This document shows positions 37,801 through 48,697 of a stretch of DNA of 64,000 nt, one piece after another (the first letter of the stretch is position 1; each line of letters begins with the position of its first letter). The position numbers were made by a program, and so were the translations under genes. Origin of the DNA: Anticarsia gemmatalis (lineage: Eukaryota > Arthropoda > Insecta > Lepidoptera > Erebidae); assembly GCF_050436995.1 (NCBI RefSeq), contig NC_134763.1, positions 2,914,001 through 2,978,000 of the forward strand, read 5' to 3'. The notes beneath the pieces were generated by a model. That model saw only the letters and a list, made by a program, of their open reading frames with translations. It did not search any database and was not told the origin of the DNA.

Positions 37801-40615
37801 TTAAACATTGTATTGTATTTTACGTAAAACCAACTCATCTCACTTTTTTAATTACGATTTTTATTAGTACTAGAAAAGCAAAGGTCTGTCTATCTGTTAC
37901 GCTTCAATCTTGATGTTTAGAAATCACTGAATCAGTTTTAAACCATTTTAAACCATTTATTTTTGTTACACATAAACAAACATCACAAATACATAACTTA
38001 ATAACTAGTCAGTACATTTATGTGCAACAAAGGGCTACATGTTTTGATGAATTGTTGCTGTGACAGTTGAAGACTCAAGTAAAACATAAGTGTCGTTTTC
38101 AATAATTAACGCAGTGATTGAAATAGATGATGAAACTGTTTGTAACGTGAATTAAACGTTAAGATTCGTTTTGTAAAAGAAATCAACCTAGAACTGTTAC
38201 AATGACTATAAACCCAATAGCTAGAAAGATTTTTAGATTGCCGATCGATATGAAACGTTTTATCAGAAAACAGCATTCCAATATTTCAAATCCTATTATC
38301 AAGTTCATTAATGTGTTAATTGTATAGGATTCTATTTACATACACACATACTATACCTACTACCATACTACTCCTGTTGTACCCGGTGTATGCAGAGGTG
38401 CATAAAATTCATCCACGTTTGCTATTTACAATGTTATTTCCATGTTATAAGGGCCTATTGCCATATCCAAACCACGTTAACAAAATCCGGGCTACAATAC
38501 TTTGCCTTACTCGGGAATCAAACTCGATAGCTCGTGATCAGCAGTCGTATAAACTACCTACAGCGCCACGGAAGCAGTAATGTTTTTATACGTGCTAATT
38601 ATTTTCTCATTTACATTTACATCATAATTAACCTTAACACAACAAGTGAAATGCTGGTGTAATGTCAAAATAACTATCATACGTAAAACCCATTACTATT
38701 TCGTTTACAATATTACATCAGCGTTTTGCTTGCACCACAAATTAGAGTTAGGAAAATCTAGGATAATCCTGGGATTCAGGAACATTTTCCCATGTGTTGA
38801 GTAAACGCAATTACGAGAAAAGATATTACGAGCTACGTAATAAATGTATATGACACTGACAGCGCCTAAATCCAGCTATCGAAAAAAAGTATAAGAATCT
38901 GATCAGCGCCTCTAGCGGATGCCGTAGGAACTATATTTTAAACGTCAAAATCTCGTAACTCGATAGTACCGGCTGGAGAGGATCGCTCTAGTTCATCGAT
39001 TCGTTGTCGCCTCTTTGCAAACGTGTCTTTACGTCAGATAGTACGTAGGAATGTTTACACGAACCACGTGGACGACCTCAAGGCCACAGATATAAACAGA
39101 ACTGTAGACATTCGTCTCATACTTTTGCGTTATTTTTTAGTTATTATATTTTTTAAGACTTACAATATACTGAAGTATCAGTCAATTTATGAAAATAAGT
39201 AGTCGTTGTACCAGAATATCCTTTTAAAAATCATATGTTACTTTATCCGATCGTTCAAAGTCGAAATGAAATAGGTTAGGTTAGTCTTAAGACGAACTGT
39301 CTTACTTATGACCGTTTCGTAAACTAGGATTTGTTAGGATTACACTGTGTTATCTTTTTCACTTAGAAATAGTTTCAAACATGATTGAAAGTGACCAAAC
39401 ACAGATTAACTAACCTGTACACTGCATTTGTACATCAGTAAAGGGTAGATAGACCCTTAAAGAAAATTTACTTTGACTCGTAATTTATAAATCTCTTGCA
39501 TTGTTTATAATAAGTATCTTATTCGCTTAGTGCTTATGCCACTTTTTTAGGCCTATTGTAATAACACAAGTCGTGTCATGCGAAACAAATGGTGAGTTAT
39601 AGGGGCGGTTTTTTAGTGGTCTTGTCATATAACCCAGTCTTTCTTCCCCCCAGGAAAGATAGGCATCCGAAAGATTTCTTCCCCTCCGTTAGAAAAAGGC
39701 CTATTGTAATCAAATAGCAAGTAGTGAACACAAAAAAAACATTTCCTAAGGTAGATGAGAATCCTAGTAAAATATTAGTATAAGTCATAGTGATTTGCAG
39801 TTATTACGTCTTCACATAATGTCTATAAAAGGCGAGTTCAAGATCAATTATCTGTATTATAATTGCGAGATATAGCACTAATAATGACGTATTTGACCCG
39901 TGTTATTGCAGGGGAATCTTCTTTTGTAATAAAACTCATAAACTGTGGAATATTGTAAATCGAAAGCAATTTTTTGGTGTAAATTTATACCGATTACAGT
40001 CAGTGCAACAAATATGTGATGGAATGTCTTTTTACGTTGAACTACGTTTGTTATTAAATTAAAATATGTACATTGTTATTCTTCGGCAATAAATAAATTA
40101 TTAACTGTATATTTTTCAAATACTTTTTTTATACTTCTACAAAATATTAATAGTCAAAAACTACTACTAACTAAGAAAACTTTTTACTTAAAAGTTATTT
40201 TAAGAGTTTACATTATTACTAAGATATTTACTTATACTATTATGGTTCGATACTATTTATCCTAAATACTACACAAAACAAAAAAAAAACAAATCTTTCA
40301 CTTCAAAGAAAAGTTCTCATTTCTACGATATTAATAGCATATTAAAAATAACACCAAGACTGTCTCCAGAACTCGGAAGTTATTTAAAACGACCTATTAG
40401 TCTAAATAAAGAAAGAATTCACTATTCTTACCATCATCTGTTTTCACCATGCCAATAGTACCGCCCGTGTAGATGACCAGGACTCTTCTCTCACAACTCT
40501 CTTTCACCCTAGAACACCTCCTGACTCCAGCAAAAGCACTTCCATTGAACAAATCTGCACCTAACTTTGACATTTCCACTTCTAACTTTTTTATGTCACC
40601 GTTTGTGAATGACAT
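22850..40615 (-). CDS. ASPG: L-asparaginase with ankyrin repeats (60 kDa lysophospholipase-type, 632 aa)
   Basis: Thirteen minus-strand exons: 40615-40432, 32918-32784, 31118-31006, 30761-30636, 30354-30230, 29868-29639, 28563-28409, 27294-27181, 26656-26600, 26312-26168, 24818-24689, 24353-24128 and 23008-22850. All phases agree. The N-terminal asparaginase domain has YTGGTIGM (residues 49-56; Thr53 is the expected nucleophile) and HGTDT (157-161; the Thr-Asp pair), plus IETYGAGN. From about residue 435 to the end come roughly four ankyrin repeats (for example KTPLHEAILQGN and HTPMDYAKKL). This matches animal ASPG, a cytosolic enzyme that hydrolyses asparagine to aspartate and ammonia. The ATG at 40615 has a good CAAAATG context. 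An in-frame ATG at 40789 would add 58 residues. The exon 8 donor is the weak GTCAGA. Introns 1 and 2 are long and filled with repeats. Confidence 0.93.
23060..23240 (+). repeat. Degraded dispersed repeat in ASPG intron 12
   Basis: Contains CATCGAAATCCGTTGCGTAG and AAGGGTCAGACAGCC, resembling the tail of a lepidopteran non-LTR or Helitron-type repeat. Only a fragment is left. The rest of this intron (23009-24127) shows nothing else recognisable. Confidence 0.4.
28682..28793. mobile_element. Short palindromic MITE, copy 1
   Basis: A 112-base element whose ends, CCCCCGGTTTCTGAG and CTCAGAAACCGGGGG, are perfect inverted repeats. The inverted arms continue through GGTAGTTTATCTAT, leaving a small central loop. 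A second copy is at 58973-59089. It lies in ASPG intron 6. Confidence 0.8.
31172..31556 (+). repeat. Dispersed SINE-type repeat
   Basis: Contains GGAGTCGGCTTCCAGTCTTA, GGAGCGACTGCCTATCTGAC, and near its end GTAAACTAAGCCACGAGCTC. I recognise these phrases from a common moth repeat. A shorter copy of its head is at 55895-55998. It lies in ASPG intron 2. Confidence 0.6.
31703..32678. mobile_element. Foldback-type element with 8-bp target duplication and subterminal tandem repeats
   Basis: A 976-base element in ASPG intron 2. Its ends are GGTTTAGGCGCATTAGGG and the exact inverse. It is flanked on both sides by ATGAAGGC (31695-31702 and 32679-32686), an 8-bp target-site duplication as made by hAT-type and similar transposases. 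Each arm is about 345 bases. Inside the ends are several tandem copies of a 17-18 base unit of the form GGCTACTTCTCATTAGG or GGCTACTTCTCACTTGG, in opposite orientation in the two arms. The centre (about 32050-32335) carries no transposase frame, so the element is non-autonomous. Confidence 0.88.
34035..34245 (+). repeat. SINE-type repeat fragment inside the palindromic element
   Basis: Carries GAAATAATTGTCACATGCTC, GGCCAGCGTGGTGGACTC and GCTCAGCAGTGGGACAGTAA, phrases typical of an abundant lepidopteran SINE or LINE tail. Reverse-orientation pieces of the same family are at 35895-36005 and 41310-41410. Confidence 0.6.
34250..34441 (+). mobile_element. Helitron-like 3' part
   Basis: Begins within the conserved body (CTAATCTCAGGAACTACTGG) and runs to GCGCGGGTCAGCTAG before T. 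It lacks the TC head, so it is 5' truncated or merged with the SINE fragment next to it. Confidence 0.6.
35895..36005 (-). repeat. SINE-type repeat fragment (reverse)
   Basis: Inverse of the 34110-34245 repeat: it contains ACTGCTGGGCAAGGATC and CACCTTGCTGGCCAAGTG. It lies in ASPG intron 1. Confidence 0.5.
36331..36524. mobile_element. Mariner-derived MITE, copy 2
   Basis: Ends TTAGGTCGGTGAAAAAGTC and the inverse AACTTTTTCCCCGACCTAA, flanked by TA. At 194 bases it is an internally deleted mariner-type element matching the copy at 2924-3110. It lies in ASPG intron 1. A fragment with TCTTTTCGCGTTTATAGTAT is at 59312-59345. Confidence 0.8.
37526..37787 (-). mobile_element. Helitron-like element (reverse)
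   Basis: On the minus strand it runs from TCTATACTAATATTATAAA, through a (GTTT)n stretch, to GCGCGGGTCAACTAG then T. It is near full length and very similar to 14782-15033. It lies in ASPG intron 1. Confidence 0.7.
38360..38579 (-). mobile_element. tRNA-derived SINE, second family
   Basis: On the minus strand it has CTGCTTCCGTGGCGCTGTAG (A-box region) and a diverged B box CGAGTTTGATTCCCG. A body follows that is shared with 41440-41640, 41850-41945, 42090-42225 and 43745-43865. It lies in ASPG intron 1. Confidence 0.6.
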
Positions 40616-41439
40616 TTTGTTTTTTTCTATTTCGATCTTTTTTACGCGGCAAAGGTGTTCGGGCAGCAGTCTATAAGTCCGTATGCCACCGCGCTGAAAC
40701 GCAAACTGATGCGGTGTAGCGAGTGAACGATAATATACGCAAGTGACATATTGACTAGAAGATTTGTAGACGTTGGAAAAACTAGGCATGTCTGTGTTAG
40801 GTTATTATAGACTCTTCTCTTGTGGTCAGATTAGAATTATCTGCAGGAAGACTAGGCTTTGTAATTATCATTAGATATTTTACATTTAGGTCATTATATT
40901 TTCCGTGAAAGTGAGGCAATTACCACGCTGTTGGAAATATTTCCACACGAGAAAATATTTGTATAATTCTGGAATTCATAAAATGTAGTCATATTTTGGA
41001 ATCAAACCCGCGATAATAAAATTAAATACACAAATTAATTAGTGAATCTATTATATTACCTCATTTACGCAAATTTTACGCTACGCTAGTCCGTAATAAT
41101 CAGTTCAGCAGTTTTCGAGATCGCTTCAAACACTCTCACATAACTTGGTAGGAAATATAATTTGGTAATGGCCTTAATAAACTCTATTATCTTAAAGTGA
41201 TTTATGTTTCCGTCAGCAACCGCCTACGCTTAATAAAAAATAATTTCTTAGACGAAAAGGGTCAACGAATTCTTTATTTTTCTTTATAAATAAATAAATT
41301 TAACCCATTAATGTCCCTCAATTCACTGTTGGAGCATGTTATAATTATTTCTAATACACGCATAACTTCTTAAAGTCATTGGTGTTTTGCCTCGGGTTCG
41401 AACCTGCGACCACTTTTTTTATTAGTTTTACAATAATAA

Positions 41440-41640
41440 CATACAAAACTACAATTTATACCGGTATAAGCAGAAGTGTATGAAATACACCCACATTTCG
41501 CCATTAACTATGTTAGTCCCATGTTACAGGGGGCGAGTTTATTACTATTTACCGGGCACTACAAAACTCTTGGCTACTACTAATTTGGAAAATACCAATG
41601 GCAGGCGGATCAAACCCAAGATCTCGTGATTAAGCACTTT
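41440..41640 (-). repeat. Second-family SINE copy
   Basis: Shares ATACACCCACATTTCGCCAT and TTAGTCCCATGTTACAGGG with 43745-43865. It ends in GGCGGATCAAACCC, a decayed B box. Further partial copies are nearby (41850-41945, 42090-42225, 43745-43865). Confidence 0.5.
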
Positions 41641-44223
41641 CACAATGTCTTTACCATTTTTTATCTGTAATTAGTTCTATATTGTTATTTATACTTTTTT
41701 ACTTGATTTAGTATTAATTAACAACTGCGGTAATTATGAGGATCGTAAATCTATAGAAAAAATCTTCCGTCAACTCGTATCACATTTTATTGTTATTTTA
41801 TACTAGGAAACTTTTCCTTAAAGTAATTTCTGAAGAAATACAACCATAATATCACGCCTCTTATACCCGAAGATGAAGACAGAGGTATATGAAAGACACC
41901 AACGTTTGCCGTTAATAATGTTAGAGATGTGTTAAAGACGAGCTTATAGCCGTACACCCATTCACGTTACCCAACTGGTTCCTATAGTGATAATCTGTTC
42001 CTGATTAACAATTACATCAACGGAACATTTTTTTCTAGGAATAGTTATATAATGCAGACAAAGTAACAGTAGAATCTGTACAATACCATCAATGACCATG
42101 AAAAATACCGGTGTTCGGTAGATGGCAATAGGCTAGCCCCCTATTACATAAGACTAACATTGTTATAGCGGAACGTGGTATTTCATAATGACTCTGCCTA
42201 CACCTTCCGATATGTCAGGCGTGATGATAATGTATTTATAGCCTTATTAGATCTTGTTCTAAATGTCTAGATTCATAAGCAATCTTATCAGCAGGAGATT
42301 CGTCTGAGTGACTTCTGATAAGTGTTTAATGAGTTACTGAATAGATAAGAAATAATGATACAAGACGTCTGTATAGTTTTCCTAATACTGTATTTATTTG
42401 AAGGAAATTGCACACAGGGAAGTGTATTGTCTATGCTGTGAAAAATTATGATAATTATTAAAATAATAGGATATAATTAATTAAGAATAATCTAGATTCT
42501 ATTTCTTTAACTCTATAAATTAATCTTAAATATCATTCCGATGAAGGTCGGTTCTATGGGAAATCTGGGTAACAAAGTTGTGTCCGCATAGGGTAAGGAA
42601 ATAAAACATATCTGTCCATCTCGCTCTTTTGTGGTTCAATAGATATGATTTATAGTGGTAAAAAGCTAGTTATTCTTCTGATCACGAAAGTCTATCTAAA
42701 CCATTTAATACATACAATACATAATACATACAATGCATAGTTTTTAACTACTAATTATGGGCCAGTTTTACGGCTAATTATCCGATAGATAAAGAAACAG
42801 CAAATGATAATAAAAATCTATGTTCTACCGTAAAGGCTATATTCCACTTTACAAATAAGCGATTATTTAACGCAATGGTGGTAAAACAGCTTTAAATGTG
42901 CTTAGTTTCAGTTGAAGAAGTTTCAGATAAATCTGTTGGCATGGCAACAAATACGTTACGAGATCTCGTGAAGAGATTTATCAGTTCCCGCTAGACAGGT
43001 GGCAGACTCCTATAATCTCTCATAATAATTGTGATTTGCGTCAAAACGAGTTGGTCAAATTTTTCCACAATATTCAGGACCAGTATTAGATAACATAGAT
43101 AAACTAATGCTCATTAATATAGATAATAACGTAATGTAACGGGATTCATAAGCCATTAGAGAGATGGGTTAGGCGTATGAAGGTCTTGTGTGACTGATTA
43201 TTTTCTAAAATTTACTACCTTTTCTGCTGCACCGGGTCTATTATTATTTGCTAGCTCTTGGCCCCGACTCCGTCCCCGTGAATCGTAGTTATGTGGCTTA
43301 TTACCCGCATAGTTCCGGGATAAAAACTTTCCTACATCTTTCCTCGGTCTCAAACTATCTCTGTACCAATCCAAGTCGGTTTCGTGGTGAGACGAGAGAC
43401 AGCTGTGCATTCTAATAGTGAATTTATCAGGTTTTCAGTACTACGGTTGGTATAAGATGAATTGTAAATTTATTTCGTACTATCTGCAGCCTAAATATAA
43501 GATTTTCTTATTTCCTTCACAGCGATCATTATTCTAGCTATTATGAACTATTTGTAGTGGTATTTCGTAATCACATCTCCAGCACTCACACAAATAACCA
43601 TAAATGACATCATTGGCGAATGCCTACAGTTTTAATCATAGCAATATTTCGTGAAAGAATGTTTGCCGATAGCATCACTTGAAGACTAACGATGTAGGTT
43701 ACAGATAGTAAGAGTACCAAGTTACATACAACCATGTTATACATAATATCACGCCTTTTATGCCTACAGGACTATGCAGAGATATATTTCGCCTTTGACA
43801 ATGTTAGTCCCATGAAAAAGGGCGAGCCTATTGCTATATACCGGGCACGATACCGAACTCCGGGCGAGAAATATTCTTATGTAATTAGGACATCCTAATG
43901 ATAATGTGTCAACTAAACAAATGTCTTTTATAAAACTTTGATGGTTAGATTCGATGGTTGGTAAGATTTCTTTACATTTTCCTCTGTAAACCTAATTGTT
44001 CTTCCGAGAATATCCAAATAGACGTCACATGCATCTATCCTGTAAATAGTATGTTTACTATGAGTAGCGATTAAATCAATTCATATAAGTAGTACTATTC
44101 AACTAAGATTTGCGTAGAGGAAAATCCGTCATGCGACTATTAGATTTCCTTAAAAAAGCACGTGTTTGAACTGTTTAGTTGCCTTATGGTCAGTTTCGTC
44201 GTCAAAAATAACAGCCAAAATAT

Positions 44224-44673
44224 AGGCGTTTCGCACCACACTCTATTCGCCCCGCGGTGCGAATCGCCCAAGTACTGTTTCTGAATGGGTCCTTTCGCAC
44301 CGCAAATTCTACAAAAAGAGAAATCAACGCAACAAAAACACAAGTTTTATTAATATGGCTACTTTAAACTAACTTTTGATAATCACAGATTATGATGTGC
44401 TTACATTACAATTTTCTTATAGCTAGTTTAATTTTCAAAATCACAGGAACTAACTTTAACATTTAAAGTTGTTATGTTGAGTAATATTTTGTGTTCGGTT
44501 GTACCATAAAACATGCATTCAACAACTCAATAAAAAACTTGTGGTCCGAATCGACCCATTGTAAGAAGTTATTGGGCGATTCGCATCGCGGTATGAAACG
44601 ACCCATTCAGAAATGAGACTTGGGCGATTCGCACCGCGGGGCGAAACACTTGCGGTGCGAAACGCCTAAAGAC
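44224..44673. mobile_element. Palindromic element with GTTTCGCACCGC ends and flanking 9-bp repeats
   Basis: The left end AGGCGTTTCGCACC and the right end GGTGCGAAACGCCTAAAGAC are inverted. The arms share CCCCGCGGTGCGAATCGCCC and TTTCTGAATGGGTC over at least 65 bases. CCAAAATAT flanks the element on both sides (44215-44223 and 44674-44682). Directly after the right copy a new end, GGGTCTTTAGGCGTTTCGCA, begins again (44683-44711). The unit TTTCGCACCGC recurs several times inside. There is no coding capacity. Confidence 0.7.
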
Positions 44674-45499
44674 CCAAAATATAGGGTCTTTAGGCGTTTC
44701 GCACCGCAAGTTGCTTGTTACTTTTAATGAATAAACTGTCCGTTAGCAAACTACTCTTATAGTAAACGCTTTGATCATCATTTGTTCTTACCAAATTTTA
44801 TTAAAAGTCGAACATTAACTTTCTTAGCAGACGAAGTCGCTAGCAGAAACTATAGGTAGTATAGAGCTAGGTATAACATTATAGTCTATCTAGACTAGAG
44901 TGGTTTTCCTTGTCTCGCTTATAGTGGTTTATGTTACGTATTTATCCACCAGATACCTACATATTAACGTCACTGGGCGTCTTCTAATGCGAGTTAAGGA
45001 ACTATAGCTGCATAAAATAAATTCAGTTTTTTTCAGTTACTTGTGAAATATATAAGAAGCCTTCTTTTAATAAAAAGTTACTGGTACCAACTCCTGAGAT
45101 GCCTTCCAAAATACGGTCATGGTCAGCTGACTTACTTATAAGATATAGTCAGATTTCCGCGCTAAATGCTGCCTTACCCACTTATCGATTAATTCAGGAA
45201 TAGTTTGATATTGCATACAGTTCCAGAACTCTTGTCGTTGTTTGATATTGATCATGTTGGTTTTCGAAAATTATATTCTTTGGAATTACAAGTAATATAA
45301 TTTTCGAAAATAATAAGTCCCTATAGGTAAGTATGACAAATTAATATTATAGGCACAGTCTTATGCACAACACTAAAGTAGACTCAGTATGGACATCACT
45401 AGTGAAAGCTAATACTTAACGCCTAGATACAGACTTCCTGAATACTGATACTGTTTCAAGCTATCAAATTATATTCAGTTTTCTCTCAATACTCAGTTC

Positions 45500-45709
45500 G
45501 ATCACTTGTGTCGCACATTAAATATTTGTAAGTACAGTACCTCATTCATAAAATTATGTACGGATTTCTAAAATATTTCTTCATAAGGGTGTTGGGTGTT
45601 GTTGTGGTCTCCAACAAAAAATGTGAGAATAAACATCGAGTTTTGTGTCAATGGAAAAATAGGCTTCAATATTTTTTTTTGTTTCAGATAATCTCAACTC
45701 AGAACGATG
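45500..45709 (+). promoter_or_regulatory. Probable 5' UTR exons and start region of lyase copy 1
   Basis: An initiator-like TCAGTTCG at 45494-45501 is followed by a short exon ending at 45527 before GTAAGTAC. The acceptor TTTCAG ends at 45687, and a 22-base exon 45688-45709 ends with ATG directly before GTAAGT. The transcription start is inferred. Confidence 0.45.
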
Positions 45710-48642
45710 GTAAGTCCTGAATTAAGTAGTTCTACTTGTTTTTGGCACATTTTGTGAAAGTTATGATGATGATCGTGATAAATCCGACCAATTTTGGCCA
45801 TGGCGACAATTTCTACTCCTAATCACACTGGCGCTAATAATGTGCCTAGAGATGGCTTTTGCAGCCAATTTAAGCATAAAACTTGCATATTTTTGACAAA
45901 TGTTAAAATATTTGAGTGATTACGAGGAATCATTTATCTTCAGGGTTTCGACGTTGAAGGCATTTTAGCGCCAGTGTTCACTCCAATGAACGAGACGGGG
46001 AATGTAGACCTGCAGGTTATTCCCATTTATATGGCCCATTTGAACAAGCATCGCATCAACGGCATTCTTGGTAAGTTTTTACCAATATTTTTTTTATTTT
46101 GTAAATTTTCTGAAGATGTCACGTGCAAGGCAAGCTAGACAGTACTTGGAAATTCAATTTGTGTTTTGAGACGAGACTTCGTCTGTGAATTTTAAACAAA
46201 CTGCTTAGGTAAAGTTTTTCTCGGCGTAAATTACAGTCTACATTTTTTTAATCTAGTAGACCTATCTCCCCTATTGAAGTTTCTCATTAGGCATCTCCTT
46301 GCTTCTCACGCATATCTTGATACGGAAATTAATTTGTATTTCTCTAATTTCTCCCATGCATTCTGGTGTTAACGCGTATATTGAAGGAAGTGTATTCTAC
46401 AGTAGGTGGTACTACAGGAGAAGCCATGTCACTAAGTGTTGAAGAAAGGAAGGCATTACTGGAAGCTTGGATGTTGGCAGCCAAGCCGTTGGGCGCTAAA
46501 GTCATCGCGCAAGTCGGTGGAGCACCGCTACCTGATGTTTTAAAACTGGTAACTTTAAAACATTTCATACATTTAGCACTTATTAATGCACTGGTTGAAA
46601 CTTATGAGTTGGAAAAGTCTTTTTCCACTACGCAATGACTGACAACCACGCAGCTACGTAAATTAATTAATTATTATTTTTAAACGAAGCATTATTCATC
46701 CGAAAAAGCAGCATATATTATATTTATTTGTTATGCTTACTCTTAGCAATGTTGCTGCATCGTCCAGTACCTCAAAACTTTTGTAAAAAGCTGAAAAATA
46801 GGAGCACAAAAATAATATTAGATTCCTTTAAAATTCTAATAGCAAAATGCAAGAAACAGTTGCGGTAGGTTACGGGGATTAAGCCTAGACTTATTTTCAG
46901 GCAAAACACGCTGAAAAAATACAAGTGGACGCAATTATGACGTTACCGGAACTGTATTACAAGCCGAAGAGTGTGTACCAGCTGGTGTCTTACTTGGAGA
47001 CGGTGTCAAAAGCAGCACCAACACGACCTCTCATCTATTATCACTTTCCTATGATGACTGGAGTTGACGGCAAGTATTATCCCTTTTTTTTTCTTTATAC
47101 CCCCACATATAAATACGAGTTGATCAACGACCACTTGTGTGTAACACCTAGAGTCAATTATTCTGAAAACCATTCACTGAAGCGCCGTAAAAATAACATA
47201 ATTTGTCAAGGCATCAAAATTGTAATTTTGTAGTTTTTAGTATATTTTAGATTTTTATTTTTAACACATAATAGATCTCTTGATCGTGGTACTAATTGAG
47301 TTGACTAAGTTAGATTTTTTTTTACCTTTGGACTAGAAATTAAAACTCTTCCAACTTTCAGTAAGCATGTCGCAATTATTTACTTCGGCCTCATCAAAGT
47401 TGCCGAACTTCAAAGGTGCAAAAGCTGATCTAGGAGTAGCGGAACAAGTTGCTGACCAGTTAGCGGAAGATCAAACAATATTTATAGCTAATCATGTGAG
47501 TTTGTTACTTAATTTAAAATTCTCGACCTGACTTAGTATGGTCGGTTCTACATTTTTTCTTTTTCGAATCATCTTTGTCCCCCGCTTAATCTGACTGACT
47601 CATTTATTTACTAGGTATTTATTCATTCATATTTTGCACGAGTTGATTTCACTTTTTATAAATTCGACATTCTTGGTCTCCAAAATACGGCAAAGAGAAA
47701 TGTTCATTTAATGGAACCACATCATGATCTGTTGCCACAAAATATTTTTAATAAAAAAAAAAAAAAAAAAAAACTTTAACAAAAAAAGTTTCATCTAAAT
47801 CCGTCCAGTTGCTTTTGCGTGAAAAGCAAACAACAAACAGACAGACAAAAAATAATCTATATATATAAAAGAAAGTCGTGTTAGTTACACCACTTATAAC
47901 TCAAGAACGGCAGAACAGATTTGGCTGAAAATTGGTAGGGAGGTAGCTTAGAGCCAGGAGATGGACATAGGATACTTTTTATCCCGCTCGACCGTGTTTG
48001 AACATGCTAGAAGAACAGAATATGGAAATAACAACACCAATTAGTCATGATCTCCTGGTAGCTGTGGATCTATTTTCCGATCAGAATTAGGCCTAAAAAA
48101 CTAAAAAAAGGCTCTATAAACTCTAAAAACTCTCTATAAACCTTTTCACAGTTACCAGGAGATCATGACCATTTCCTTGCTAAACAACTTTAATTTTTAT
48201 AGATTTAGCTTCAAAACCGACGTAGTTTCATAGAAAATTTTCAACCCCGTTAAGGCAGAATTTCCAAAAATATTTATTGCGTCATTCTTAATTTCTAACT
48301 ATATAGCCAAATATTAATTTTAATCGAATTAGCTCCAAAACTGACGGAGTTTCATACAAACTTACCCCCTCTTTCTACCCCCCTAAAGAGCGAATTTCCA
48401 AAGAAAATAACCTATATGTTAGCGAAGACTAATAGCTATATAACAAAAAAAGTTTCATCTAAATCCGTCCAGTTGCTTTTGCGTGAAAAGCAAACAACAA
48501 ACAGACAGACAAAAAATAATTAAATCATATTTGTGGCTTCTATTGGTTGTATGAAGATCCCCCATTTTAGTTTTTCTTTAATATCTATAATGTGCAGACA
48601 TGAGGTTGTTATCCATACTAATATTATAAATCCGAAAGTAAC

Positions 48643-48697
<55 letters not shown>

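Larger units (their letters stand above)
40790..45480. other. Spacer upstream of ASPG and of the lyase cluster
   Basis: No gene seen. The ASPG promoter should lie at the left edge. The rest is AT-rich with many fragments of the second SINE family (41440-41640, 41850-41945, 42090-42225 in the opposite direction, 43745-43865), a SINE tail fragment (41310-41410), a degraded repeat at 43190-43420 and the palindromic element at 44224-44673. Confidence 0.6.
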
